Below are positions 18,022-27,285 of a stretch of DNA of 64,000 nucleotides, one piece after another. Source of the stretch: Psychroflexus aurantiacus (lineage in GTDB: Bacteria > Bacteroidota > Bacteroidia > Flavobacteriales > Flavobacteriaceae); NCBI RefSeq assembly GCF_010820555.1, contig NZ_JAAIKD010000003.1:62001-126000 (forward strand), given 5' to 3'. The translations under genes and the position numbers were made by a program. The notes beneath the pieces were generated by a model, which worked only from the letters and a program-made list of their open reading frames with translations, made no database searches and was not told the origin of the DNA. How positions within the stretch are numbered: position 1 is the stretch's first letter; the number at the start of each line of letters is the position of its first letter.

Positions 18022-20208
18022 CTATTTAGTGAATAATAACTCTCTGTACTTAGTCATTGGCCAGATTTCATTATCGACCAGCAATTCCAACTTATCACAG
18101 TGGTAACGAATGTCATCAAAGTAAGGCTTGACCTGATCACAGTAGGCAAATGCCATTTTGGTTGGATCTTTAAGTGCGTTAGCTTTTTTACGCTCTTCAA
18201 TCATTTGTTCTACCTTTTCATTTATTTGTTCGATATGCTCAGAGATGGTTTCGATGAGATTCATCTGCTGCTTGGCCTGATTTTTAAATTCCGAACCATA
18301 GATTTCTTTCAATCCCTTCACATTTTTGATAAGTACGTTTTGATACTTTATAGCAGTAGGAATAATGTGGTTTCTGGCGATATCGCCTAAAACTCTGCCT
18401 TCAATCTGAATGTGTTTGGAATAATCTTCAATTTCGATTTCGTATCTGGCTTTGACCTCTCTTTCGTTCATGATGTTCAATTCCGCAAAAAGATCGATGG
18501 CTTTTTTAGAAATCTTGGCTTTAAGCGCTTCCGGAGTATTTCTATAATTACTCAAGCCGCGTTTTTTCGCTTCAATTTCCCAGGCTTCGCCATAACCATC
18601 TCCTTCAAATCTAATTTTGTTGGATGATTTGATGTATTCTCTGAGAACATTGAAGATCGCATCGTCTTTTTTCATTTTTTTATCTGAAATAAGACCATCC
18701 ACTTCTGTTTTGAATTCGATAAGCTGTTTGGCGACAATGGCATTAAGCACGGTCATGGGATCAGCACAGTTAGCGGTAGATCCTACGGCTCTCAATTCAA
18801 ATTTATTTCCGGTAAAGGCAAACGGAGAGGTTCTGTTTCTGTCGGTGTTATCCAGCAAAATTTCCGGAATTTTACCAACCACATTCAGCTTCAATTCCGT
18901 TTTCTCCTGAGGAGAAAGCTTCCCGTCGGTCACTTTTTCCAATTCATTTAAAACTTTGGTCAGTTGCGAGCCTATGAATACCGACATTACGGCTGGTGGT
19001 GCTTCATTAGCGCCAAGCCTGTGATCATTGGACGCAGAAGCTATGGTTGCTCTTATAATCTCCTCGTTTTCATAAAAAGCCTTGATGGTATTGATGAAAA
19101 ACGTAAGGAACCTCATGTTTTTCATAGGGGTCTTTCCGGGACTCAACAGATTGGAACCTGTATCTGTCGCCAAAGACCAGTTGTTGTGCTTACCGCTGCC
19201 ATTTACGCCCTGGAAAGGCTTTTCATGAAATAAAACTTTAAAGTGATGACGTTCTGCAACTTTATCCATCACATCCATCAGTAAGGAATTATGATCGACC
19301 GCCAGGTTTACTTCTTCAAAGATGGGGGCCAGCTCAAACTGATTGGGCGCCACCTCATTGTGTCTTGTTTTGACCGGGATACCCAATAGCATACATTCTC
19401 TCTCCAGGTCCCGCATATAACTCAAAACCCGACTTGGAATAGATCCAAAGTAATGATCATCCAGCTGCTGACCTTTCGCTGGCGAATGCCCAAGCAGTGT
19501 TCTTCCAGACATCATTAAATCCGGACGTGTGGAAGCCAGTGCAGAATCCACTAAGAAGTACTCCTGCTCCCATCCTAAGGTGGTTATGACTTTATTTACT
19601 TTTTTATCGAAATACCTCACCACGTCAGTCGCCGCTTTATCTAAAGCAGAAACCGAACGCAATAAGGGTGTTTTATAATCTAAAGCTTCTCCTGTATAAG
19701 AGACAAATATGGTTGGAATGCAAAGGGTTGGTCCCCATACAAAGGCTGGCGAGGAAGGATCCCAGGCTGTATACCCTCTGGCTTCGAATGTATTTCTTAT
19801 TCCTCCGTGCGGTAAACTTGAGGCATCAGGCTCCTGTTGCACGAGTTGAGATCCGCTGAATCTTTCCATGGCTTCACCGTCTCCATAGGTGTCGAAAAAT
19901 GCATCATGCTTTTCTGCAGTGGATCCCGTTAGGGGCTGAAACCAGTGCGTATAGTTTGTTGCTCCCTTGGAAATAGCCCATTCTTTCATTCCTGTTGAGA
20001 TATTATCAGCCAGAGAACGGTCTATTTTATGGCCTTTATCGATCACATTGATTAAGCTATCGTAAGATTCTTTTGTGAGGTATTGGCGCATGGCCTTTTT
20101 ATTGAACACATTTCTACCAAAAAGGTCTGATCTGCGTTCTTCTTCTTGAATTTTAACGGGGGTACGATGAAGTGTTTCTTTTAAAGCATTAAATCTTAAA
20201 ATAGCCAT
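18022..20208 (-). CDS. glnN: Glutamine synthetase type III
   Basis: 728 residues, the size of the GSIII family of Bacteroidota and cyanobacteria (dodecamers of ~80 kDa subunits). It makes glutamine from glutamate, ammonia and ATP. Active-site blocks visible are EQEYFLVD (214-221), NEVAPNQFELAP (284-295) and NGSGKHNNWS (336-345). A single-gene unit with a -7 box upstream and a hairpin terminator downstream. No GlnB or GlnK lies nearby. Confidence 0.97.
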   Translation of the reverse strand: MAILRFNALKETLHRTPVKIQEEERRSDLFGRNVFNKKAMRQYLTKESYDSLINVIDKGHKIDRSLADNISTGMKEWAISKGATNYTHWFQPLTGSTAEKHDAFFDTYGDGEAMERFSGSQLVQQEPDASSLPHGGIRNTFEARGYTAWDPSSPAFVWGPTLCIPTIFVSYTGEALDYKTPLLRSVSALDKAATDVVRYFDKKVNKVITTLGWEQEYFLVDSALASTRPDLMMSGRTLLGHSPAKGQQLDDHYFGSIPSRVLSYMRDLERECMLLGIPVKTRHNEVAPNQFELAPIFEEVNLAVDHNSLLMDVMDKVAERHHFKVLFHEKPFQGVNGSGKHNNWSLATDTGSNLLSPGKTPMKNMRFLTFFINTIKAFYENEEIIRATIASASNDHRLGANEAPPAVMSVFIGSQLTKVLNELEKVTDGKLSPQEKTELKLNVVGKIPEILLDNTDRNRTSPFAFTGNKFELRAVGSTANCADPMTVLNAIVAKQLIEFKTEVDGLISDKKMKKDDAIFNVLREYIKSSNKIRFEGDGYGEAWEIEAKKRGLSNYRNTPEALKAKISKKAIDLFAELNIMNEREVKARYEIEIEDYSKHIQIEGRVLGDIARNHIIPTAIKYQNVLIKNVKGLKEIYGSEFKNQAKQQMNLIETISEHIEQINEKVEQMIEERKKANALKDPTKMAFAYCDQVKPYFDDIRYHCDKLELLVDNEIWPMTKYRELLFTK

Positions 20209-20231
20209 TTGGATTAAATTTTAAATTCAAT

Positions 20232-20239
20232 CAAAAGTA
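20232..20239 (-). promoter_or_regulatory. -7 promoter element for glnN
   Basis: Minus-strand TACTTTTG matches TANNTTTG, 23 bases before the ATG. Confidence 0.5.
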
Positions 20240-20317
20240 AATAATTTTCAGGTATGAATAAAAAAATGAGGGTCTAAATTCAAAAAATAAATATTTAACA
20301 ATACCTACCCCTGTTAT

Positions 20318-21265
20318 TTACCCCCCAAAGGCTGAAAATACAAAGATCAAGTAGGCTAAAAATAGAAATACACCTTTATATCTGGACAACCTGTTCTTAA
20401 CGGGCAGGAATATTAAGGGTAAAAGAACTAGCGAAAACCCAATCATCCATAAGATGTCGACCGACAGCACTTCTTCAGACTGAAGAAAAATAGGCTGAAT
20501 GAGCGCGGTAATACCAATCACCGAACCAATGTTGAAGATATTGGAACCGATTAAATTCCCTAAGGAAATGCCGTTTTCCTTCTTTAAGGCTGCTATAATG
20601 GAAGCAGCCAGTTCAGGAACACTGGTACCAATAGCAATCATAGTCACCGATATGACTCTTTCGCTAACTTCGAAAGACTCTGCAATGCCCACAGCGCCTA
20701 AAACGAGAAATTCTGAGCCAAAATAAAGACCAATACCTCCAATGATAAGCCACATAATGATTTTGAATCCAGACGTATGCGTTAAGTTCTCATCAACTTC
20801 GTCTGAGACCTCCACCTCACCTTTCATGGCTTTTCGTGTCAAAACCAAAATAAAAATCACCATTAAAATAAGCAGGGCTATCCCTTCTATCCTTGAAATT
20901 TTGTTTTCTGTATATAGAAAAACATAAAGCAGGCCTGACAAAACCATCATCACAGGCCAGTTTAACTTAAGGAAATCCTTGTCGATATCCATTGAAGAAA
21001 TAATAGCCGTTAAACCTAAGACCAGGCCTATATTGGCAATATTGGAACCAATGACATTGCCTAGAGATATATCAGAATACCCCGATAATGCTGCCTGTAA
21101 ACTTACCAGGAGTTCTGGAGCAGAAGTGGCAAATGAGACCACCGTAAGCCCGATGATCATTTTCGAAATATTGAATTTCAAGGAAAGTGCCACAGAAGAC
21201 CTGACCAGAAATTCTCCGCCAACCACCAAAAACACCAGTCCTATTATCAGTAAAAAAATATCCAT
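20318..21265 (-). CDS. Calcium/sodium antiporter (CaCA family, YrbG-like)
   Basis: 315-residue inner-membrane protein with about ten hydrophobic helices. The two inverted alpha-repeats are clear: GNVIGSNIANIG and GNLIGSNIFNIG, each preceded by a TSAPELLVS/TSVPELAAS motif that contains the ion-binding acidic residue. Family members exchange Ca2+ (or K+) against Na+. An acidic loop (KGEVEVSDEVDENL) separates the halves. Ion preference cannot be told from sequence. Confidence 0.92.
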   Translation of the reverse strand: MDIFLLIIGLVFLVVGGEFLVRSSVALSLKFNISKMIIGLTVVSFATSAPELLVSLQAALSGYSDISLGNVIGSNIANIGLVLGLTAIISSMDIDKDFLKLNWPVMMVLSGLLYVFLYTENKISRIEGIALLILMVIFILVLTRKAMKGEVEVSDEVDENLTHTSGFKIIMWLIIGGIGLYFGSEFLVLGAVGIAESFEVSERVISVTMIAIGTSVPELAASIIAALKKENGISLGNLIGSNIFNIGSVIGITALIQPIFLQSEEVLSVDILWMIGFSLVLLPLIFLPVKNRLSRYKGVFLFLAYLIFVFSAFGG

Positions 21266-21317
21266 TGAAAAAATTTTTCAGCGAAAATAGGATATTGAGA
21301 GAAATCTCTCGGCTTTC

Positions 21318-22808
21318 TTAAAGATTAAATGAGAGTGTCGCCATATAATTATTGAAGGTACTCTGAATTTGAGACTCCTGAGCTAAACCTGTAAAATATA
21401 AAATACCCTGCCGATCCTGCTCCACCCGCTGATAGGAAAAATCTAAGTTGAAATTTCCAAAATTGAAGCCTAAACCAAATGAGAGACCGGTCGTGTCTCC
21501 CAAAAAAGTTTCATTTTTATAAGGGCTTTCCTGAAGGAAATAGCCGGCTCTTAAACTGGTATTGAGAATTCTGTACTCGCCACCCAAATTGAAGGTAGAA
21601 GCGCTGGTCATTAAATTTGCAATGTCCTGGTTTTGGGTTTCAAATCCGTTTGAAGTAAACTCCATGGCTGAAAAATCTTTGTAACTGTAATCAAAACTAA
21701 TCAATCCAGCGCCTCCAAAAACGATAGCTGTACTTAAAGATAAACGGCCTGGTGTTTTAAAATCATAATCTGGATAAATGTTTAAAACTCTGGGATCAAG
21801 AATAGAAACTTCATTTGGTGACCTTACAGTTTCTAAACGCTGTAAAAGATCTTCAGAAACGGTCATCCAGGTGGGGGAGTCGTAAGTAGCCCCTACTCTC
21901 CATCCTTTCGTAATTTTGGCTATACCGCCCAGTTGAAACGAAAACCCGCTGCCCCTCACAGTTAAATCATTATCAAAAAAGATATCGGTCACTCCGGATC
22001 CGGAATTAAACTCATCAAACTTTGTAAACCGTCTGTAATCTAAAAAATGAAAATTCAAATTGAGACCCAGATGTAATCTATCCCCAATCATTCCACCGCC
22101 ATTTAGCGTGTATTTACCAGAATTACCTCTGGTTTCTTCTGAGTAATTTTGACTGAAATCCGATCCCAAAACATTGCTGACATAGGCTGTATTGTTCAAG
22201 TCTGAAGGATCCAGGGCATCTATGATAAAAGTCTCATAACCCAGAAAAGCCTGCTGAGCTGCAAAATCTTCATTTTCGCCTAAAAACCTGTATAAATCTG
22301 CAGGACTTTCACCATTACGAGGGGTGAGCAAATCTAAAGGAACCCCTTGTGCATTGTTTAAGAAATAACCTGAAATGCTTTCATCGCTAGTCCCGTTCAC
22401 GAAATAGTCGTCATTAAAATTATTTGACCTGTTATACGAAAATCCGAAGGTCAGTTTTTTAAACAAGGCCTTTTCGTTGGAGGTGGTAAAAACAAAAACA
22501 GCTCCCAATTGATTTAAATCAAAATCGGAGCTGGATGAGGTGGTAAAACTACCACCATAAAATGCATCATTAGTGTTATCCGTTAAGTCCAGCGAGGCCG
22601 AAAATGTATTGTTTAAAAAAACGGCTGAGCTTGCAGGATTGATTTGAATAGCTGAAACATCTCCCCCAAGCGCACCAAAGGCACCGCCCATAGCTGTATA
22701 TCGGGCGGTACCATTAATACTGTTGTTAGAAAATCTTAAAGCATCTGTAATATCCTGAGCAAAAACACTCGAACTCATCAGTAGAAATACTAGTATTACT
22801 TTTTTCAT
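21318..22808 (-). CDS. OmpP1/FadL/TodX family outer-membrane transport protein
   Basis: 496 residues with signal peptide (LVFLLMSSSVFAQ). After cleavage comes DALRFSNNSINGTARYTAMGGAFGALGGD, cut here to its pattern: the FadL-like N-terminal GTARYTAMGGA segment near residues 33-43 that plugs the barrel. The rest has beta-strand periodicity and ends in MATLSFNL with terminal aromatic/leucine. The family moves long-chain fatty acids and other hydrophobic compounds across the outer membrane; substrate unknown here. It lies 22 bases downstream of the Gly/Trp-rich lipoprotein gene. Confidence 0.88.
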   Translation of the reverse strand: MKKVILVFLLMSSSVFAQDITDALRFSNNSINGTARYTAMGGAFGALGGDVSAIQINPASSAVFLNNTFSASLDLTDNTNDAFYGGSFTTSSSSDFDLNQLGAVFVFTTSNEKALFKKLTFGFSYNRSNNFNDDYFVNGTSDESISGYFLNNAQGVPLDLLTPRNGESPADLYRFLGENEDFAAQQAFLGYETFIIDALDPSDLNNTAYVSNVLGSDFSQNYSEETRGNSGKYTLNGGGMIGDRLHLGLNLNFHFLDYRRFTKFDEFNSGSGVTDIFFDNDLTVRGSGFSFQLGGIAKITKGWRVGATYDSPTWMTVSEDLLQRLETVRSPNEVSILDPRVLNIYPDYDFKTPGRLSLSTAIVFGGAGLISFDYSYKDFSAMEFTSNGFETQNQDIANLMTSASTFNLGGEYRILNTSLRAGYFLQESPYKNETFLGDTTGLSFGLGFNFGNFNLDFSYQRVEQDRQGILYFTGLAQESQIQSTFNNYMATLSFNL

Positions 22809-22830
22809 TCTAAAGTCTCTTTAAATTGAA

Positions 22831-24027
22831 TTATCCTCTTCCTGAACTTCTTCCGCCTGAAGATCTGCCTCCGGAAGATCTGCCTCCTGAGGATCTTGAA
22901 CTTCCGCTGCTGCTTCTTACACCAGAACTTCTGGAACTACTGCCAGAGCTTCGCGTACTGGTGCTTCTGGAGGTTCTTGATGAAGAACGCACACCGCTGC
23001 TTCTATTGGTTGTGGCAGAAGGATTATAAGATCGCGTTCTGGAAGATGTATTTCTATAGGTAGAATTGGATCGACTTCGAGCATCAACGCCCTCCGTATT
23101 TCTAATACCAGCTCTGGAATAATTCCCAGACGTTCTCACCCCCACGCTTCTTGAATTTCTGACTCTATTAGAATACCTCGAAACCCTGTTACTTGAAGTT
23201 CTTGAGACATTACTCCTGTTTCTATCCAGGGCAACACGTGAGACACTGGATCTTCCTCGATCTGCATTTAAATCTGCTATTTGAGATCGGGTACCGGTTA
23301 AATAATTTTGACCATAGGCATTGCGATACATTCGGTTAGCCCTGTTTAAAGCTACAGTATTGTATCCTCTATAAATACCTCTGGGATAACCCATTCCAAA
23401 GTAGAACGGATGACCATAACCGGCATCATAGAAGGTTGATCCGTAGAATCCTCCATATAACCCACCGATGAACGGACTTCCAAATCCGAAACCAGGACCA
23501 TAGAAACCACCGAAGCCAAATCTACCCCAGCCCCATCCGGGACCGGCAAAACCTCCAAAATAAGGGTTACCAAAACCGCCCCAGCCCCAGCCTGGACCAA
23601 GACCCCAGCCCCATGAAGGACCCGTGTTGATATAATTGACACTTACGGTAGTAGGGTTAGTGCCCCATCCTGCGTTATTTCCATTGTATACAGGTTCCTC
23701 ATAATATCTTTCTTCTTCTGAATAATTTCCATCGTCTGAAGAATAATTCTCTACATCTACGAAGACTTCGTTATTTGCATTTCGGGCTTCAGAAATCATC
23801 TGCCCCTGATCCTGAAAAAATCGCGTGTAGGTTTCTGACTCCTGATTTGCATTTCTTTGCATATCATTTGCATTAGAAACCGATCTTCTAGTCTCCGAAG
23901 GATCGTTAGTTCCATAAATTCCATCAGATGCAGAATTTACATTTCTGTAAGACGAACACGAAGTCAAGAAAACCACAGATAACATTCCTAATGTAATCGA
24001 ATTAAAAATTTTGTTTGAAAGTATCAT
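22831..24027 (-). CDS. Gly/Trp-rich and Ser/Arg-rich lipoprotein of unknown function
   Basis: 398 residues. The lipoprotein signal ends at FLTSC (Cys24). A Ser/Asn/Glu-rich stretch up to ~125 is followed by a Gly/Trp/Phe-rich section (about 145-215; GWGLGPGWGWGGFG) and a Ser/Arg-rich half ending in repeated SSGGR units (last ~30 residues). Relatives in Flavobacteriaceae are annotated vitellogenin-like, a name without functional meaning. The composition suggests a surface-exposed, largely disordered or adhesive protein; that is inference. It precedes the FadL-like gene by 22 bases. Confidence 0.8.
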   Translation of the reverse strand: MILSNKIFNSITLGMLSVVFLTSCSSYRNVNSASDGIYGTNDPSETRRSVSNANDMQRNANQESETYTRFFQDQGQMISEARNANNEVFVDVENYSSDDGNYSEEERYYEEPVYNGNNAGWGTNPTTVSVNYINTGPSWGWGLGPGWGWGGFGNPYFGGFAGPGWGWGRFGFGGFYGPGFGFGSPFIGGLYGGFYGSTFYDAGYGHPFYFGMGYPRGIYRGYNTVALNRANRMYRNAYGQNYLTGTRSQIADLNADRGRSSVSRVALDRNRSNVSRTSSNRVSRYSNRVRNSRSVGVRTSGNYSRAGIRNTEGVDARSRSNSTYRNTSSRTRSYNPSATTNRSSGVRSSSRTSRSTSTRSSGSSSRSSGVRSSSGSSRSSGGRSSGGRSSGGRSSGRG

Positions 24028-24066
24028 AACTTGTGGTTTTATATTATTACTATTATCTAAATTAGT

Positions 24067-24074
24067 TAGTTTTG
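24067..24074 (+). promoter_or_regulatory. -7 promoter element for proS
   Basis: TAGTTTTG matches TANNTTTG in the divergent gap, 55 bases before the proS ATG. Confidence 0.45.
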
Positions 24075-24129
24075 CACTAACAAAAATAACTATTAATATA
24101 GGTGCAACTTTTGTGCCAAACCAAATATA

Positions 24130-25608
24130 ATGAAAAAAAGCCTAACAAGTAGAAAAGAAGATTATTCCAAGTGGTATAATGAATTGGTGGTTAAAGCAGA
24201 TCTCGCAGAAAATTCTGCAGTAAGGGGCTGTATGACTATAAAACCTTATGGATATGCCATATGGGAAAAAATGCAGGCCGAACTGGATAAGCGGTTTAAA
24301 GAAACGGGGCACGAAAACGCTTATTTCCCTTTATTTGTGCCTAAATCTCTCTTTGAACTTGAAGAAAAGAACGCCGAGGGCTTTGCTAAAGAATGTGCAG
24401 TAGTCACGCATTACAGATTGCAGAACGACCCCGATCGCCCTGGAAAATTAAGGGTGGATCCTGAAGCCAAATTAGACGAGGAACTGGTGGTCAGACCAAC
24501 TTCAGAAGCGGTGATCTGGAACACGTTTAAAGGATGGATTGAATCTTACAGAGATCTCCCGCTCAAAATAAATCAATGGGCGAATGTGGTAAGATGGGAA
24601 ATGAGAACACGGCTTTTTCTGAGGACCACCGAATTTTTGTGGCAGGAAGGACATACCGCTCACGCTACTAAAAAAGAAGCGGTAGAAGAAGCAGAGCTTA
24701 TCAACGCCCTGTATGCAGATTTTGCTGAAAACTTTTTGGCGATACCCGTTATTGAAGGCTTAAAATCTGAAAGTGAAAAATTTGCCGGTGCCGTAGAAAC
24801 CTATTGTATTGAGGCCATGATGCAGGATGGAAAAGCCCTACAGGCCGGAACCTCTCATTTTCTAGGTGAAAATTTCGCCAAGGCCTTTGATGTTAAATTT
24901 ACCTCAGACCAGGGAAAACAGGAATACGTCTGGGCAACCAGCTGGGGAGTGTCCACAAGGCTGATGGGCGCGCTGGTGATGACGCATTCAGATGATCACG
25001 GACTGGTATTACCTCCAAATTTGGCTCCAATTCAGGTTGTCATTGTTCCGATTTTCAAAAATGATGAGCAACTCGAACTTATTTCTGAAAAAGCAAATGC
25101 CATTGCTGAAGCTTTGAGGTCTAAAGGCATACGGGTTAAATACGACAACCGAACCACACATAAACCGGGCTGGAAGTTTGCCGAATACGAGCTTAAAGGA
25201 ATTCCTCTCAGAATCGCTATCGGTCCAAAAGACCTTGAAAAAGGCAGTGTTGAATTGGCCAGAAGAGATTTGTTATCCAAAACCTTTGAACAACAGGAGG
25301 GACTGGAGAACCTGATAGAAAACCTGCTCAAAGACATTCAGCAGGAATTATTCAACAAGGCCAAAGCCTTCAGAGATGATCACATCACTAAAGCAGACAG
25401 TTTTGAAGAATTTAAAGACATTTTAGAATCCAAAGGCGGCTTTATTTCAGCACACTGGGATGGCACCGCAGAAACAGAAGAAAAAATAAAAGAATTGACC
25501 AAAGCTACTATTCGTTGTATTCCTTTTTCAGGAGATAAAGAAGCTGGAAAATGCATGTTTACAGGGAGAGATTCTGCTCAGCGCGTTTTATTTGCAAAAG
25601 CTTATTAA
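24130..25608 (+). CDS. proS: Prolyl-tRNA synthetase (archaeal/eukaryote-like type)
   Basis: 492 residues, without the ~180-residue editing insertion of E. coli-type ProRS, so it belongs to the ProS3 group typical of Bacteroidota. Class II motifs are visible: [30 protein letters not shown] and [17 protein letters not shown]; the anticodon-binding domain follows from about residue 300 (VVIVPIF) and the C-terminal domain ends in [16 protein letters not shown]. It charges tRNA-Pro in the cytoplasm. Single gene, divergent from the lipoprotein gene. Confidence 0.97.
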   Translation: MKKSLTSRKEDYSKWYNELVVKADLAENSAVRGCMTIKPYGYAIWEKMQAELDKRFKETGHENAYFPLFVPKSLFELEEKNAEGFAKECAVVTHYRLQNDPDRPGKLRVDPEAKLDEELVVRPTSEAVIWNTFKGWIESYRDLPLKINQWANVVRWEMRTRLFLRTTEFLWQEGHTAHATKKEAVEEAELINALYADFAENFLAIPVIEGLKSESEKFAGAVETYCIEAMMQDGKALQAGTSHFLGENFAKAFDVKFTSDQGKQEYVWATSWGVSTRLMGALVMTHSDDHGLVLPPNLAPIQVVIVPIFKNDEQLELISEKANAIAEALRSKGIRVKYDNRTTHKPGWKFAEYELKGIPLRIAIGPKDLEKGSVELARRDLLSKTFEQQEGLENLIENLLKDIQQELFNKAKAFRDDHITKADSFEEFKDILESKGGFISAHWDGTAETEEKIKELTKATIRCIPFSGDKEAGKCMFTGRDSAQRVLFAKAY

Positions 25609-25624
25609 TTTTTCGAATAAAACA

Positions 25625-25655
25625 TTTGTGCAATTTAAATAATTGGTTATTTTTG
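25625..25655 (+). promoter_or_regulatory. Consensus Bacteroidota promoter for the tRNA-Glu pair
   Basis: TTTG (25625-25628), exactly 19 bases, then TATTTTTG (25648-25655): a perfect TTTG-N19-TANNTTTG. The first tRNA starts 16 bases after. Confidence 0.85.
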
Positions 25656-25671
25656 CACTCGCAAATTTAAT

Positions 25672-25743
25672 GGTCCGTTCGTCTAGGGGTTAGGACGCCA
25701 GGTTTTCATCCTGGTAACAGGGGTTCGATTCCCCTACGGACTA
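25672..25743 (+). tRNA. tRNA-Glu (anticodon TTC), copy 1
   Basis: 72 bases fold as a cloverleaf: acceptor GGTCCGT/ACGGACT (first pair G-U), anticodon stem CCAGG/CCTGG around loop TTTTCAT giving anticodon TTC, T arm AGGGG/CCCCT with TTCGATT. CCA is not encoded. Identical to the copy 34 bases downstream. Confidence 0.97.
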
Positions 25744-25777
25744 CAAGTTTAAGTTCATTAATCACATTTTTTAACAC

Positions 25778-25849
25778 GGTCCGTTCGTCTAGGGGTTAGG
25801 ACGCCAGGTTTTCATCCTGGTAACAGGGGTTCGATTCCCCTACGGACTA
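25778..25849 (+). tRNA. tRNA-Glu (anticodon TTC), copy 2
   Basis: Base-for-base copy of the tRNA-Glu at 25672. No promoter is seen in the 34-base spacer, so both are probably processed from one transcript. Confidence 0.97.
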
Positions 25850-25876
25850 CTATTAAAATTTTTATAATTAAAAGTT

Positions 25877-26128
25877 ATGGCTAATCATAAATCAGCATTA
25901 AAAAGAATAAGAAGCAACGAAGCAAAGCGCTTAAGAAACCGCTATCAGCACAAGACTGCTCGTAATGCCATCAGAAGATTAAAAGCTACTGAGGACAAAG
26001 ACGAGGCTTTAAAAAATCTTCCTGAGATAATTTCAATGGTAGATAAGTTGGCAAAGAAAAATATCATTCATGATAATAAGGCTGCTAACTTAAAGTCTCA
26101 GTTAACCAAGCATGTTGCTGCTTTATAA
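25877..26128 (+). CDS. rpsT: 30S ribosomal protein S20
   Basis: 83 residues, Lys/Arg/Ala-rich and helical, starting [18 protein letters not shown] as in all S20 proteins. It binds 16S rRNA in the body of the 30S subunit early in assembly. It lies 27 bases after the second tRNA-Glu and may be read from the tRNA promoter. A strong terminator follows. Confidence 0.97.
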   Translation: MANHKSALKRIRSNEAKRLRNRYQHKTARNAIRRLKATEDKDEALKNLPEIISMVDKLAKKNIIHDNKAANLKSQLTKHVAAL

Positions 26129-26148
26129 GCTTTAATACAGAACTTTTT

Positions 26149-26180
26149 AAATGGTCTCTTTGATGAGACCATTTTTTTTT
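26149..26180 (+). terminator. Terminator of rpsT
   Basis: AAATGGTCTC (26149-26158) pairs fully with GAGACCATTT (26165-26174) across a 6-base loop, followed by Ts. Confidence 0.92.
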
Positions 26181-26207
26181 GCGAAAAAAAGTTATTAATA
26201 TTAAGTC

Positions 26208-26233
26208 TAAATAAGTTTAGTTATTTAAATTTG
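26208..26233 (+). promoter_or_regulatory. Palindromic candidate operator and -7 box of the iron ABC operon
   Basis: TAAATAA (26208-26214) and TTATTTA (26221-26227) are perfect inverted 7-mers 6 bases apart; the second overlaps the -7 box TAAATTTG (26226-26233). A smaller CTAAA-N4-TTTAG palindrome overlaps at 26207-26220. Position over the promoter in front of an iron importer suggests an iron-responsive repressor site (Fur or DtxR type); the regulator is inferred. Confidence 0.5.
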
Positions 26234-26249
26234 TGAAAAAAATAAACCC

Positions 26250-27278
26250 ATGCAAAAAATAATTTACTTACTCCTTATCTCAGTATTTGTAATCGGATGC
26301 AAGTCTGACAACAAAAAAGAAACTGAAAATGAACTCACGGTTTACACGCACAGACATTACGAGTCGGATCAGGAATTATTCAAACGCTTCGAAGAGGAAA
26401 GCGGTATTAAGCTCAATATCGTCAACGCCAGCGCCGACGAATTGATTCAAAAAATGAACCTGGAAGGTGAGCAGTCGCCTGCCGATGTACTCATCACTGT
26501 AGATGCCGGCAGACTTTACCGGGCCAAATCTCAGGGTTTACTCCAGTCTTTTTCATCCAAACTTGTAGATTCCATAGTTCCAAACTACCTTAAAGATGAA
26601 GACGGACAGTGGGTTGGTTTAACCAAAAGAGCCCGGGTGGTTGCTTATGCCAAGGACAGAGTTGACTCAACACAATTATCCACATACGCTGATTTAGCTA
26701 CTGAAAAATGGGATAATAAAATACTGGTAAGAAGTTCTTCAAATATCTACAACCAATCGCTTTTAGCTTCTATAATAGCAAATCAAGGTGAAGAATTTGC
26801 TGAAGAATGGGCTCAGGGCATCGTTGAAAATATGGCAAGAGCTCCCAAAGGAAATGACAGAGACCAGGTGAAAGCGGTAGCCAATAACGAAGGTGACCTC
26901 GCTATTGTAAATACTTACTATATAGGAAAGCTCCTGAATTCTGAAGATTCAAGCGAAGTTGAAGCCGGTAAAAGCGTCAACATCTTTTTCCCAAACCAGG
27001 AAACTACGGGAACACACATTAATGTGAGCGGTATAGGGGTTGCAAAATACTCACCCAACAAGGAAGCCGCCATACAATTTATTGAATTCCTTCTCCAGGA
27101 GGAAGCTCAAAACATCTTTGCAGGTTCCAACTTTGAATATCCTGTAAATCCAAATGTAGAGCCCGCAGAAATCTTAAAATCTTGGGGAGACTTCAAAGAA
27201 GATAATTTATCCCTCAATAAACTGGGAGAATATAACAAGGAAGCTGTCATTATTTTTGATAAAGCAGGCTGGAAATAG
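26250..27278 (+). CDS. Ferric iron ABC transporter, substrate-binding lipoprotein
   Basis: 342 residues with a lipoprotein signal ending VIGC (Cys17). The mature protein starts ELTVYTHRHYESDQ, like the FutA/FbpA group of Fe3+-binding proteins (family pattern VYSxRHYxxD), and has the dityrosine motif NTYYIGKL used to hold ferric iron. It would deliver Fe3+ to the permease encoded 7 bases downstream. In Gram-negatives the lipid anchor places it on a membrane facing the periplasm. First gene of the three-gene operon. Confidence 0.92.
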   Translation: MQKIIYLLLISVFVIGCKSDNKKETENELTVYTHRHYESDQELFKRFEEESGIKLNIVNASADELIQKMNLEGEQSPADVLITVDAGRLYRAKSQGLLQSFSSKLVDSIVPNYLKDEDGQWVGLTKRARVVAYAKDRVDSTQLSTYADLATEKWDNKILVRSSSNIYNQSLLASIIANQGEEFAEEWAQGIVENMARAPKGNDRDQVKAVANNEGDLAIVNTYYIGKLLNSEDSSEVEAGKSVNIFFPNQETTGTHINVSGIGVAKYSPNKEAAIQFIEFLLQEEAQNIFAGSNFEYPVNPNVEPAEILKSWGDFKEDNLSLNKLGEYNKEAVIIFDKAGWK

Positions 27279-27285
27279 TTTTTAA

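Noticed and set aside
22826-23029. Leu/Pro/Glu-rich frame opposite the lipoprotein repeat tail
   Set aside because: Low-complexity mirror of the SSGGR-coding repeats on the other strand.
25672-25849. Two identical 72-base units read as a possible CRISPR or direct repeat
   Set aside because: Each folds into a complete tRNA-Glu; this is a tRNA duplication.
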